Of a DNA stretch of 64,000 nt, positions 17,960 to 27,722 are shown in pieces. This stretch comes from DAIOEK01 sp963708715 (GTDB lineage Bacteria > Chloroflexota > Anaerolineae > Anaerolineales > Anaerolineaceae), in the NCBI GenBank assembly GCA_963708715.1, contig CAVPSU010000001.1, forward strand, positions 1 to 64,000, written 5' to 3'. Position 1 is the first letter of the stretch, and every line of letters starts with the position of its first letter. Made by a program: the position numbers and the translations under genes. Below the pieces are notes generated by a model. It ran no database searches, was not told the DNA's origin, and worked only from the letters and a program-made list of their open reading frames with translations.

Positions 17960-20900
17960 TCAGTAATCAAGGATTAACTGTGGAGCATTTGCCCCAGATT
18001 CTCGAGATGCTACACTCATTGCAGTGGAACTCGGGGTGGTAATACCAAATGAGTAAGCGCCATCTGTCGATATATACGATGTAACATCGAACGTCACCCA
18101 GCTATTCGCGCTGACTGAGCCCGAAGATGAGAGCATAGTGCCCAGTACCGGTGCGTTCGTGTAGATCATGGTCTTCTCACCCCAACCGTTATCGCTGACT
18201 GCCCACACCTGAATGCCAGGTGTCGAACTGTTATTCGTAAAAACCCGTACTCGGGCTTGAACGACTGGGCGACCAGCAGTTCCCTGAACATTGAACCGAA
18301 CATAACTATGTAGATCCGGCGAAGCATCCAATCGTAGTGCTGTATTTGTTCCAAAATTGGTGGCAGGACTTGACGCATTCACATATGTATCGGCTTCAGG
18401 TGAGAATGTTGAGCTTGGTGGAGGAGGACTTTGGGATGTCACATTTACCAAATCAGACTGACTTGAATGATTTCCTGCGAGATCATAAGCGTCGATTGAA
18501 TACGAATAGCTCGTTGAAGGCGACACAGTATTATCAGAGTAAGACTGAAAGCTTCCCGAAACAGTGCTCAATTGGGATCCATCTCTATAGATAGTATATC
18601 CGTCTACTCCGACATTATCGGTTGATTGGGACCAATTCAAATCAATCTGGGTTGTGCTACTGGATACACCCGCAAGATTTGATGGAATTGTTGGCGGGTC
18701 AGTATCAATAAAAGCAGGTGTGGTAACGCTTGCAGATGCCGAAGCCAGTGAATGATTTCCCGCCAGGTCAAACGCATCCACTGTGTATTGATAAGAAGTA
18801 TTTGGTAATACCGATGTGTCAAAATAACTGACTACATTCCCGGCAACCGTTGTGAGTAATGAACTATCCCTATAGATCGTATATCCAGAGACACCGACGT
18901 TATCGGTCGAGGCGTTCCAAAGCAGGTCCACTTTATTGGAGACTGTTGCCGAAGCTGTCAAACTGGTAGGAATAGAAGGCGCCGCTGTATCCGGAGTAAC
19001 GGTTGGAGTTGGCGTAAAGGCAGGCGTCGGTGTCGGAATTGGTGTTCCCGTTGGGGTTGGGGATGGGGTTCCGGTAGGAGTAGGAGTACTCGTAGGCGTT
19101 GGTGCACTGCCAAAATTAATAACAAGCTGTGGAACAAATCCAATTGCCTCCTTTGAAGACAAATTAAACGCTGTCGAGCTGGGAGTATTGATCCCAAAAC
19201 TATATACTCCATCGCCGGAAATCGATCCAGTCAAATTGACAGTGATCCACGTATTTACAGGGATCGACCCAGACGATACCAGAAGTGTTCCGAATACTGG
19301 AGCATTGTTATAGTTTGTTGTACTTTCACCCCAGGTATTATCTGCAACGTCATAAATCCGGAATCCCAATGTTGATGCATTTTTTGTGTAGAGAAGTAAA
19401 TTCACCTGCGATATAGTTTTACCTCCTGTTCCTGTTACAGAAAATCGGAGATAGCTATGGACATCAGGTGAACCATCAAGTCTCAAGGATACGGAGTTTC
19501 CATAATTCGTCGTGGGACTTGATGCGTTTACCCATGTATCGGCAACCGGTGAGAAAGTCAGACTCGTTGCCTGGGTAGGAGGTGTAGTGATGGATATTGT
19601 ATTTGTCTGAGAAGAATGATTACCTGCCAGATCAAATGCATCAATTGAATATGAGTACGATGTCCCCGCAACCACAGAGGTATCCGAGTAGGTTAACGTG
19701 CTCCCTGAAACCGTGGTCAAGAGGGAGCCTCCTCGATACACCGAATACCCCGTCACGCCTATGTTATCCGTTGACGCACCCCAGGAAAGATCAACCTGGG
19801 TGGAACTACCAGCTACCAGTGAAAAATTGGTAGGCACACTCGGTGCTTGAGAATCGGGAGGCGCGGGTGTCGTGACGCCAAAAGGGGTCGAACCTGCAGA
19901 GTGGTTTCCTGCAAGGTCGAAAGCATCTACTGTATAAGAATAAGTTGTTGACGGTGAAACTGTTGTATCGCTATAGTTCAGCGTTGATCCAGATACAGTT
20001 CCCACCGAGGTCCCGTTTCTGTAAACTGTGTAGCCGGTTACACCAACATTATCCGTCGAAGCCGCCCAATTCAGGTTAACCTGGGTAGAATTGACAGGAA
20101 CTGCACTCAAGTTAGTGGGAATGGTTGGCGCTTGGGTATCCTGGCTTTGAGATTGGAATTCAAGAACTAACTGAGGCGAATTCGCGGACAGCTCACGAGA
20201 GGCGAAGCTAATCGCAGATGAACTCGGAGTTGAAACTCCGATAGTGAATAGTCCATTGCCAGTTATGTATGGGCTAACATCGATCGAAACCCAACTATTG
20301 GCTGCCAATACTCCTGAAGATGAAATAACACTTCCCATTGAAGGAGCATTGTTATAGTTAGTCGTCAATTCGCCCCAGGTTGTATTTGTTACGCTCTTTG
20401 CTTGTATGCCCAAGGTGGAGGAGGAATTCGTATAGATTACTAAGCGAGCCTTGGTAATTGGAACCCCGGAGGTGCCTAGCACTGAAAAGCGAATGTAGCC
20501 ATGAATATCCGGTGAATTATCCAAGCGGATGCTGGTCGAACTACCGTAATTTGAACCAGCACTGGATGAGCTAACGTAAGTATCCGCTTCCGGATAGTAG
20601 GTAATACTCGCGGGCATACTCAAGGTTGTCACTACTGCAGACGAGGATTGTAAAGAATGATTTCCGGCTGTATCAAACGCATCGACTGTGTAATTGTATG
20701 TAGTTGACGGTAAAGCCGATGAGTCCAGATAGGATTGTGTGCTACCGGAAACTGTGCCTACGACCGTTCCATTCCGCCGCACGGTATAACCGGCTACGCC
20801 AACGTCGTCAGATGATGCCGTCCAGGTTAAATTCACTTGATAATGGCTGAGTGCAGACCCATTTACACCGGTTGGAACACTCGGAGCCGTAGTGTCTGGT

Positions 20901-22183
20901 CCTGTATGGAGACAGGGTATTGTGCCGGAATCGAGAACAGTCCCACTTATGTTTTTATAATTGAAGGCTGCGCCACTTGCGTTAAGAACTAACGAAAGCG
21001 CACCAAAGGCAGTTGGGTTTGTATCGATAGAGTAAGCGACCCGGGCGTCTGTTTTCTTAATAGTTTGGGTACCATGTCCACTGGCTCCAACCACGAATTC
21101 CGTAATTCCGACTGCGCTGGGTTGACCTGCATCATTTAGGGGAACCCATCGCTGATATGTGTGATCATGTCCATTTAGAACGATTTCGACCTTGTGTTGA
21201 GCCATTAATGCCCAAATTGGAGACATTGCAGTCGTAGAGCCTTCTGGGCCAATATTATAGAGTGGATGGTGATAATACACTATCGTACAAACCTGATCAT
21301 GAGCTGTCAGGTCCTGCTGCAACCATTGATATTGGGCTGACTGCGGATTTACTCCGATCTGGGTGTAATTGGAATTCAAGCTGATAAAATGCCATCCACC
21401 CGCATCATAACTATAGTAATTAGGCACATTATTCCAATAATCAAAGTACCCCGGTGCAACCCCATTTTCATATTCATGGTTGCCAATTGTTGGATTGGTA
21501 ATATTTCGGAAGGTCCCAAAATTTAATCCCTGTTTTCCATACCAGTTATAGAATTCTACCGGTGTTCCTTTCTCGTACACATCACCCAAATAGATGAATA
21601 AATTCGGGTTGATTGTGGAAATTAAATTAGTAACCGATACCGCTTTTGATTTACCACTGGCTCCATCCCCTGCTGCGGTAACTGTAAAAGATTCAGATGG
21701 ACCAGGCGTTCTGCCATTTGTGGGTTGGAATATATTTGTATTAACTGGCGGCGTAGTTACACCATTGTTAAGCGTAATTGGTAGCACGGTTTGTTGGGTG
21801 ACAAATCCATCCCGCATTAATGCATTCACAGCAAGTGAATAGGCACCATCGACGAATTGAGTAGAGGGAAAGGTGAATGTATAACTACTCTGATAGTCTG
21901 TAAGCAGATAAGAACCATTCAAATAGAAAATAACGCGTTGCACGCCAGGATTTGTACCACCTACAGTGACAAGAACTGTAACAGGTACATCCCCGGTGAG
22001 TGTGGCATTTGCTCCAGGAGTGGAATAACAAATCATCACGGCATAGGCACCAGAGGTAGGCGAGCTCGATGAACAAACTGATCCAGACTGAGCGGAAGCT
22101 ACACTGTGATTAAATCCAAAAATCGGAGAGAAAAGTAAAGCGAGAATAATCGGAATACTCAGGATCCATTTATAAGTTTTCAT
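17960..22183 (-). CDS. Giant secreted metallophosphatase with five fibronectin III and three CBM96/DNRLRE domains
   Basis: This 1407-residue exported protein starts at the ATG at 22183 (GAGGTG upstream; the frame also opens at a TTG at 22195). Its order is signal peptide to about 32, Ig-like domain (about 45-140), calcineurin-type metallophosphatase (about 160-425: Y-L-G-D-V-Y, G-N-H-E-Y near 232, H-H-P-L-Y, N-G-H-D-H-T-Y near 335), FN3, CBM96/DNRLRE (about 526-676, beginning E-A-D-T-Y-V), FN3, FN3, CBM96 (about 872-1020), Pro/Thr linker (about 1022-1066), FN3, FN3, and CBM96 (about 1258-1407). The DNRLRE modules probably bind polysaccharide, and the phosphatase resembles purple acid phosphatases. 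There is no cell-wall anchor, so it is probably released. Confidence 0.87.
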   Translation of the reverse strand: MKTYKWILSIPIILALLFSPIFGFNHSVASAQSGSVCSSSSPTSGAYAVMICYSTPGANATLTGDVPVTVLVTVGGTNPGVQRVIFYLNGSYLLTDYQSSYTFTFPSTQFVDGAYSLAVNALMRDGFVTQQTVLPITLNNGVTTPPVNTNIFQPTNGRTPGPSESFTVTAAGDGASGKSKAVSVTNLISTINPNLFIYLGDVYEKGTPVEFYNWYGKQGLNFGTFRNITNPTIGNHEYENGVAPGYFDYWNNVPNYYSYDAGGWHFISLNSNYTQIGVNPQSAQYQWLQQDLTAHDQVCTIVYYHHPLYNIGPEGSTTAMSPIWALMAQHKVEIVLNGHDHTYQRWVPLNDAGQPSAVGITEFVVGASGHGTQTIKKTDARVAYSIDTNPTAFGALSLVLNASGAAFNYKNISGTVLDSGTIPCLHTGPDTTAPSVPTGVNGSALSHYQVNLTWTASSDDVGVAGYTVRRNGTVVGTVSGSTQSYLDSSALPSTTYNYTVDAFDTAGNHSLQSSSAVVTTLSMPASITYYPEADTYVSSSSAGSNYGSSTSIRLDNSPDIHGYIRFSVLGTSGVPITKARLVIYTNSSSTLGIQAKSVTNTTWGELTTNYNNAPSMGSVISSSGVLAANSWVSIDVSPYITGNGLFTIGVSTPSSSAISFASRELSANSPQLVLEFQSQSQDTQAPTIPTNLSAVPVNSTQVNLNWAASTDNVGVTGYTVYRNGTSVGTVSGSTLNYSDTTVSPSTTYSYTVDAFDLAGNHSAGSTPFGVTTPAPPDSQAPSVPTNFSLVAGSSTQVDLSWGASTDNIGVTGYSVYRGGSLLTTVSGSTLTYSDTSVVAGTSYSYSIDAFDLAGNHSSQTNTISITTPPTQATSLTFSPVADTWVNASSPTTNYGNSVSLRLDGSPDVHSYLRFSVTGTGGKTISQVNLLLYTKNASTLGFRIYDVADNTWGESTTNYNNAPVFGTLLVSSGSIPVNTWITVNLTGSISGDGVYSFGINTPSSTAFNLSSKEAIGFVPQLVINFGSAPTPTSTPTPTGTPSPTPTGTPIPTPTPAFTPTPTVTPDTAAPSIPTSLTASATVSNKVDLLWNASTDNVGVSGYTIYRDSSLLTTVAGNVVSYFDTSVLPNTSYQYTVDAFDLAGNHSLASASASVTTPAFIDTDPPTIPSNLAGVSSSTTQIDLNWSQSTDNVGVDGYTIYRDGSQLSTVSGSFQSYSDNTVSPSTSYSYSIDAYDLAGNHSSQSDLVNVTSQSPPPPSSTFSPEADTYVNASSPATNFGTNTALRLDASPDLHSYVRFNVQGTAGRPVVQARVRVFTNNSSTPGIQVWAVSDNGWGEKTMIYTNAPVLGTMLSSSGSVSANSWVTFDVTSYISTDGAYSFGITTPSSTAMSVASRESGANAPQLILDY
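18985..19110 (-). repeat. Thr/Pro linker repeat within the metallophosphatase gene
   Basis: The minus strand repeats short Thr-Pro codon units (T-P-T-P, T-P-T-G-T-P). The plus strand correspondingly shows GTTGG/GTCGG periodicity. It encodes a flexible, probably glycosylated linker. Such tracts are prone to length change. Confidence 0.75.
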
Positions 22184-22231
22184 CTTGCACCTCAAATACC
22201 GATAATAGATACGAATCCCTTAATCCGTACG

Positions 22232-23344
22232 TTACTTTGATATGACCGCTTTACGTTGGCGGAATGCCAAAGATACAAACCCAACAATGACCAAAACAGC
22301 TATCCCGCCAATAGCGGCAATCCTTGACCCGGTAAACCCTTCAGGAAACGAACCTACAGGTTCGCTTGAATCGAAATCACTTATTTGAATTGCCGGAAGT
22401 TTATTCATCTCGGTGATTATGTTCAAGCTCTGTGTCCCATACTTTTGGGATGGTTCGATTTGTGAATTCTCACTAAATTCATTCCAGCTGATGATCCCAA
22501 GCGCATCAGGGGATGAAGTGAGGGCTGTATTGATCTGCGTCCTTAATGTTTCACCGTCTTTCCGATCCACGATACTGGTGCCACCTACTAATCGAGCATC
22601 AAATCCAGGCGCTGCCGGAGGAATCGATATTCCCCCATTCTTGTGAACTTGGGTTGCTATACCGACCAATTTATCCTGGTACCCCGGAAATGTATCAGGA
22701 TTTACTGACGACCAATAATATGCATCTCCGTCTACGAAATTGGCTATTCTGTTGTACCCGGCCAGGTTTTTTTCTGACGCGAGGAAAAGTAAGGATTCAC
22801 GTCTCGTCTTCGTAACGGAATCAATATCCTCTTCTGAGAATTTCCAGGTACCAGACCAAATGATCAATGGTTTGGCAAATAATTTGAATGCTGGGTGATC
22901 TGCATATAAGCGAATAAACTCATCCATATCCGTTGCAATACGACTTACCGGAAGGGGATCGCGGTTAAAGTCAAGTCCCTGGTAAATGATGACCAATTTA
23001 AAGTCTTCCGCCTCAGCGACCTCGGACAACTGCTTGAGACGTCTGTTCAATGCTTCAGTACTTTTCCAACTGACGATAAATCCCTGGATACCAGCTGCTT
23101 TCGCCCAACGGATATGTTGAACCATGACAGCTCTATCGTCGCTAGTGTATTTTCCCAAAACAGGAAAATCAGTCTTAGCACGTTCCCAAGAGTTGCTGTC
23201 AAACCAGATATAGTAATAAGCAAGAAAGGGGATCGGATTATTCTCAGCCTTCTGGTCGGCTTGTACTGGTATTGCTGGTATTAATAACCCGCACAAAACC
23301 AGTAACACAACCATTCCTTGGATGATATCTGCTTTAGTTTTCAT
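22232..23344 (-). CDS. Membrane-anchored GH99/GH71-like glycoside hydrolase
   Basis: About 370 residues. There is a signal segment (V-V-L-L-V-L-C-G-L-L near residue 15), a single hydrolase domain with F-L-A-Y-Y-Y-I-W-F-D near 41, G-F-I-V-S-W near 88 and S-W-N-E-F-S-E-N near 285, then a C-terminal transmembrane helix (I-G-G-I-A-V-L-V-I-V-G-F-V) and a basic R-Q-R-K tail. It is therefore held on the outer face of the membrane. The E-F-S-E pair matches the E-W-G-E pair of its relatives. The ATG at 23344 overlaps the end of the preceding gene by 11 bases. The sequence is divergent from the other two GH99-like modules, so its specificity may differ. Confidence 0.75.
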   Translation of the reverse strand: MKTKADIIQGMVVLLVLCGLLIPAIPVQADQKAENNPIPFLAYYYIWFDSNSWERAKTDFPVLGKYTSDDRAVMVQHIRWAKAAGIQGFIVSWKSTEALNRRLKQLSEVAEAEDFKLVIIYQGLDFNRDPLPVSRIATDMDEFIRLYADHPAFKLFAKPLIIWSGTWKFSEEDIDSVTKTRRESLLFLASEKNLAGYNRIANFVDGDAYYWSSVNPDTFPGYQDKLVGIATQVHKNGGISIPPAAPGFDARLVGGTSIVDRKDGETLRTQINTALTSSPDALGIISWNEFSENSQIEPSQKYGTQSLNIITEMNKLPAIQISDFDSSEPVGSFPEGFTGSRIAAIGGIAVLVIVGFVSLAFRQRKAVISK

Positions 23345-24671
23345 GGATGGATTTCCATTGTCGATCAAGAACTAATCGATTTTTCTTTTTAATTACCGAG
23401 TTTAATAACCAAGGACGTCCATAAATAAGCAAACTGATCATTAGCAGAAGTGCTAATATCCCTACGATGGCAATATCAAGAAAGGTGATCACCTTGATAT
23501 TGACAACCTGATCACGCGATAATGCAACTGGAGTTTTTGGGCTGAGACCATTAATACCTGTAAGTCTGAAAGTATAGAGGCCTCTCGCCAACGAATGGAT
23601 CTCGGCATTACCTGCGGAATCCAGTGGGTAGCTGATAATTTTTCCATCAGGATATGAAAGATTTACAACCTTTCCAACAGGTGAGTCAAACAAACCGTCT
23701 CTTGCCGAGATTTGCAGGGAATAAAGCATCACTGTTGTATCCCAGGTTCCATTCGGAGCTGTGTAAAACCTCTGTTGAGATTGATTTACCACATTTGATC
23801 CATCAACGATCACTTTGATTACCGAATATAAAAGTTTTGTCTCTTCCAGTCCGGTGATCCTCCGTGCTATTCGGCTTGCAGGAAGCCAGTGGGGAAGCGA
23901 ATCTGTGAACGTGAAAACATCTCCTTGCGCGCTCTTTACGGTGTATTCCTTTATGCGATTTGAATCCACAGGATATCCAGACAGGTCCAAAAAGGTTTGT
24001 TTCACTTGATGGAAGACATTGATACCCACTGGAATGATCTCATTGGCAGGCACACGAACGTTTCGGAATGGTTGATAATCCTCTTCAGACCAGCGCCCGA
24101 ATTCAATTTTCATGGATGGATTTTGATACTCATCGATAAGCACATCCAGACGGTAATCGCCAACCTTATTTACGACAATTTTCGCCAGTCCATCGCTGCC
24201 TGTAATAAATTTCCTGCCATCCAATTTGAATGTCAATCCAGCTATCGGAGGAACAGCTTGAACTACAACTTCAGCGGGTATTATTTGGATGGGTGTATTC
24301 GCAACAGATTTTATATATAGGCGAGAACCGTTAAAAAAAGCATAAATTTTATGCTCCCCAGCGGGAAAATCCTTATTTACTTTTAAACTGAACGAACCTG
24401 ATTCGTTTGTTTCAGCCTGACCGATATATATGCTGTCCAGGTAAAATGCGATATGAATTTCTGCGATGGGGTTTCCCCCAGCAACGTTTATCCTGCCGGT
24501 GATCAAAAAAGGATCACCTAATCCGACTGTGGTTACTGGATCTAACTCGATGACAGTATTTTGAGGTTTCACTTTCTGGTGAGTACTGGCATAAACCGGA
24601 TTTGTAATTAGGCTTCCCATAATGGAAATGACCAGGGCAAATAGGGGTAGGAGTCTCCTGCTATTTATCAT
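23334..24671 (-). CDS. Membrane-anchored protein with Ig-like/carboxypeptidase-regulatory-like repeats
   Basis: I do not recognise a catalytic domain. The start at 24671 follows GAGGAGGTG, a very strong ribosome site, and gives a signal peptide (L-L-P-L-F-A-L-V-I-S-I, cleavage near V-Y-A-S). Beta-rich Ig-like segments follow (G-R-I-N-V-A-G-G-N-P; G-S-F-S-L-K-V), then a carboxypeptidase-regulatory-like portion (G-L-A-K-I-V-V-N-K-V-G-D-Y) and a membrane helix near residue 405-425 with a basic cytoplasmic tail. It overlaps both neighbours by 11 bases, so translation is coupled. It probably serves as a structural or binding partner of the adjacent hydrolases. Confidence 0.7.
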   Translation of the reverse strand: MINSRRLLPLFALVISIMGSLITNPVYASTHQKVKPQNTVIELDPVTTVGLGDPFLITGRINVAGGNPIAEIHIAFYLDSIYIGQAETNESGSFSLKVNKDFPAGEHKIYAFFNGSRLYIKSVANTPIQIIPAEVVVQAVPPIAGLTFKLDGRKFITGSDGLAKIVVNKVGDYRLDVLIDEYQNPSMKIEFGRWSEEDYQPFRNVRVPANEIIPVGINVFHQVKQTFLDLSGYPVDSNRIKEYTVKSAQGDVFTFTDSLPHWLPASRIARRITGLEETKLLYSVIKVIVDGSNVVNQSQQRFYTAPNGTWDTTVMLYSLQISARDGLFDSPVGKVVNLSYPDGKIISYPLDSAGNAEIHSLARGLYTFRLTGINGLSPKTPVALSRDQVVNIKVITFLDIAIVGILALLLMISLLIYGRPWLLNSVIKKKNRLVLDRQWKSIHEN

Positions 24672-26028
24672 GGAGCACCTCCTCGACCTTTTTATTCCAT
24701 CCATTTTTCGATTTGTAGGATGCAAAACCGATTGCTCCAATGGATAGGAACAAGGCTAAACCATAGCTTATATAAATCTTTAGCGCAGGAGATTTGACTG
24801 TTTGGATATCCTCATCCCGTGTTAACGGCAGGAATTGCGGTTTCCGAGGTGATTGGGTGAAATCAAAGGCAGTCAAAAAATTGTTGGCTGTCCTATCTCG
24901 TTCTGCCATCGGAGTAAGATTCCAATTCTCTTCTATGAATTTCAGAATGGAAGTGAAATCCAACACAGTACTATCTATGTACCCGCTTTTTGCATACGGG
25001 CTAACTAATAATGCAGGTATCCGTGGTCCATATCCGTATTCATCTACTATTGGCGGAGGAACATGATCATACCAGCCGCCCCAATCATCATAAACCAGGA
25101 GAAACGCGGAACTATCCCAGGATGTCGATCGCATCAGCTCTTGAATCAGGGTTTTAACGAATCTCTGTCCGGATTCAGGATACTGCGGGGGATGTTCGCT
25201 CGCACCAGATGGGATGATGTAAGACACCGAAGGAAGTTCCCCATTCCGCAGATCAATATAATATTGATTAAGGTCGACTATGTGACTGAACAGTTCTGGA
25301 TCATCCAGGAATCGATCAAAATTCAACAACGGGACCCAGATCACCTGGGAAGCACGATTGCCGCTTGTACCCAGATTTCGATATGTGATGGTCGGGTCAT
25401 AATTTTGAACATAAAATTTCCAACTGACACCCGCTTCCTGAAGTCTGTCGAATATTGTTGGTTTATTCGCTAAATATTCGGCTAATGTATCGCCAGATTT
25501 CGTACTCGGGTGTACCCCTGCTACTGAAAACATATGATTGGCAAAACTTCCATCCGAGGCGGAGCTAAAAAACCGATCAAATAATACATAATGATCTGCA
25601 AGGTTCCAGTAGTAGGGCAGGTCGCGGTCATCATAATAGCCCATCGACAGCTTTCCATCCTGATTTCGTTTATTCAATGCATAAACAAAACCATCCATTT
25701 TTCCATTATTGTTCTGGTCCCGATAGGTGGACAGGCTGTGTGCCAGATCTGTTATCGTTGAGTCTCCTATGTGCCATGGTTCGACAAATCCCTTGGAAGG
25801 ATCGTTCGGATCAACTGGCATTTTCAATCCTTCCGGAAAGCCATCTGCTCCGGGGTATGTTCCAAAATAATTATCAAAAGAATGATTTTCCTGCATAATG
25901 ACAACAAAATGCTCAATTGGGGTGGTCGGTTGTTTTTCGTCAGTTTTTCCAGATGCATGAACTGGCTGTAAATATCCCAATATGATCACTGAAGAGATAA
26001 TGATGGAAAAAATGCTTCTGCGGATCAT
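24661..26028 (-). CDS. Membrane-anchored phosphoesterase (phospholipase C / acid phosphatase family, PF04185)
   Basis: This 455-residue exported enzyme has a signal peptide (to about 26), then I-E-H-F-V-V-I-M-Q-E-N-H-S-F-D-N-Y-F-G near residue 40 (the family hallmark, with metal-binding Glu/Asn/His), S-D-G-S-F-A-N-H-M-F-S-V-A-G near 158, Y-D-D-W-G-G-W-Y-D-H-V-P-P-P near 298, and a C-terminal membrane helix (I-Y-I-S-Y-G-L-A-L-F-L-S-I-G-A) with a basic tail. Known members cleave phospholipids or phosphomonoesters. Here it is anchored next to glycosyltransferase genes. It shares four bases (ATGA) with the gene upstream. Confidence 0.87.
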   Translation of the reverse strand: MIRRSIFSIIISSVIILGYLQPVHASGKTDEKQPTTPIEHFVVIMQENHSFDNYFGTYPGADGFPEGLKMPVDPNDPSKGFVEPWHIGDSTITDLAHSLSTYRDQNNNGKMDGFVYALNKRNQDGKLSMGYYDDRDLPYYWNLADHYVLFDRFFSSASDGSFANHMFSVAGVHPSTKSGDTLAEYLANKPTIFDRLQEAGVSWKFYVQNYDPTITYRNLGTSGNRASQVIWVPLLNFDRFLDDPELFSHIVDLNQYYIDLRNGELPSVSYIIPSGASEHPPQYPESGQRFVKTLIQELMRSTSWDSSAFLLVYDDWGGWYDHVPPPIVDEYGYGPRIPALLVSPYAKSGYIDSTVLDFTSILKFIEENWNLTPMAERDRTANNFLTAFDFTQSPRKPQFLPLTRDEDIQTVKSPALKIYISYGLALFLSIGAIGFASYKSKNGWNKKVEEVLHDK

Positions 26029-27605
26029 GGATGCACCTCATAGATGATAATCAAGGGTTTCAGAACGGAATTACCATCCGAATCTATGACCGAAATGTTC
26101 TCTGTGTGAACAGCTCGACCATTGTATTTGTTGACATAACCTAATAGCTTGTCGGAGAAAAATGGTGATCGGACTGCTGAGAATGAATCCCACACCAGGT
26201 AATTAATGTCAGTCCGCCGAATTTGCAGGTCAGGATTATGGATCGGAGTATAAGAAGGATTGCGATGAAGCGGATTGGGACTGACCGATAATCCATAGGC
26301 TCTTCTTTCACCATAGAATTGAAGGATATTTGCCATGGATGGACCAATAGTCATTATCCGGGCAAACGCGGGGATGTTTTCTTTTACCCAAGAACCTGCT
26401 TCTCTACCTCCTGGAACACCCCCAGTCCCCGCCAGAAATACAGTAGAGGTCTCTGGTTGAATCCGTTGCCAGGTAGTAAGGCTTAAAGAGATAACTGTGA
26501 TCCCTATCAACACCCAGCTTAAACCACGACGCATCGAAGAACTTAGAAAAACTGGAGTCAGTGGAATTTCCCTAGTGATATTCAAGAAATTGCCAAACGT
26601 CCTGCCAGCTAATACTGCCAGGGGCGGAACAATCGGCAAAAGGTATTGAAATCCTTTCACTGGCCAGATCTGGAAGAAAAGGAAAGGGACAAGTACCCAG
26701 ACACTTAGCAATTTTTCCCGCCAGGAACGATCTCTCCAAAGTAGGAATAGCCCGGCAATGGCTGCAAGAATTACCATAACTCCGATAAACGGAGGTAATG
26801 TTGAGATGTAGAAAGACCATTCGTGATTAGGTCGGCGGAATAATTGCCACGTCAGATAGCTTAATCCAGTAGATGAGCCACCAGATGAGATCATAAGAGT
26901 TATCGGAAAGGAAGAGATAACCACCACCATTGCAAGGATAGAGAGCAATAAATCGCGCATTCGCACCCGAACTTCAGGGGTGATTGCTAAAAATGCAAAA
27001 ATTGCTCCTAACAATACAATACTGGTCTCTTTTGCCAGAAAAGTTAAACCCATACTTGCGCCGGTTGCAATCAACCATTCGCTTTTATGAGATTTTGCAA
27101 ACCGGACGAGGAGATACAGAGTTAATGACGCGAAAAATACCATTGGACCATCGAGTAACATTTGCCGGCTCACGATGACATGATATGGCATCAATGCGAG
27201 GAATAAAGCCGCCAATGCCCCTGGAAGTCTTCCATATAGATTTTTCCCGATCAGGTAGGTAAGGTAAACAGTACCAAGACCGGTTGCAACTGACAATAAT
27301 CTGCCAGACAGGTCATCGAAATTGAATTGATACACAATGGACAATAGAAATTGTATAAGTAATGGATGTGCGCGGAAGATGGGAAATATATCCACAAGCC
27401 CGGGTATTCCTGCAATTGCTGCAGCTTGCCCAGAATAGACTGCCTCATCTGTGTTATATCCCATCGCATTTATTTTCCAGATCCTGAAGAATATTCCTAT
27501 CGCAAAAGCCGCAATCAGCAGCATACGGCTAATAGCAACATCCCGCGAGGTGGGTAAAATTCCATCTGTTGTTAGTGGTGCAATGCGTTCTCGAAGATTC
27601 AACAT
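26025..27605 (-). CDS. ArnT/PMT-type membrane glycosyltransferase (GT-C fold)
   Basis: The 526-residue protein has about eleven transmembrane segments and the GT-C hallmark N-T-D-E-A-V-Y-S-G near residue 53, where the first-loop Asp-Glu acts as the catalytic acid pair. Relatives transfer mannose or aminoarabinose from polyprenyl phosphate to proteins or lipids. AGGA is four bases upstream of the ATG. Its 3' end overlaps the phosphoesterase gene (ATGA). The GT2-GtrA gene two positions upstream could make its lipid-linked donor. The acceptor may be the secreted, Thr-rich hydrolases nearby; that is inference. Confidence 0.85.
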   Translation of the reverse strand: MLNLRERIAPLTTDGILPTSRDVAISRMLLIAAFAIGIFFRIWKINAMGYNTDEAVYSGQAAAIAGIPGLVDIFPIFRAHPLLIQFLLSIVYQFNFDDLSGRLLSVATGLGTVYLTYLIGKNLYGRLPGALAALFLALMPYHVIVSRQMLLDGPMVFFASLTLYLLVRFAKSHKSEWLIATGASMGLTFLAKETSIVLLGAIFAFLAITPEVRVRMRDLLLSILAMVVVISSFPITLMISSGGSSTGLSYLTWQLFRRPNHEWSFYISTLPPFIGVMVILAAIAGLFLLWRDRSWREKLLSVWVLVPFLFFQIWPVKGFQYLLPIVPPLAVLAGRTFGNFLNITREIPLTPVFLSSSMRRGLSWVLIGITVISLSLTTWQRIQPETSTVFLAGTGGVPGGREAGSWVKENIPAFARIMTIGPSMANILQFYGERRAYGLSVSPNPLHRNPSYTPIHNPDLQIRRTDINYLVWDSFSAVRSPFFSDKLLGYVNKYNGRAVHTENISVIDSDGNSVLKPLIIIYEVHP

Positions 27606-27651
27606 ATTGTTCCTGTACTTTTATCAGCTCTCTTTACACTAAAAATGGAGA

Positions 27652-27697
27652 GGATTGAAGAAAATACACCTGGTTTCGATATCATTTTCTTCAATCC
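27652..27697 (-). terminator. Intrinsic terminator/attenuator after the HprK-like gene
   Basis: Perfect 14-bp arms GGATTGAAGAAAAT (27652-27665) and ATTTTCTTCAATCC (27684-27697) are followed on the minus strand by CCATTTTTAG. It separates the GT2/HprK-like pair from the downstream glycosyltransferase-hydrolase operon. Confidence 0.75.
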
Positions 27698-27722
27698 ATA
27701 TCCTGTTCTATCTTCTGGAACC

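Noticed and set aside
18985..19110. Short tandem periodicity that could suggest a CRISPR or satellite array
   Set aside because: Period and content match codon repeats of a protein linker; there are no conserved repeats separated by unique spacers.
18936..19313. Plus-strand frame rich in G-V-G-V repeats
   Set aside because: Shadow of the Thr-Pro linker of the giant metallophosphatase on the other strand.
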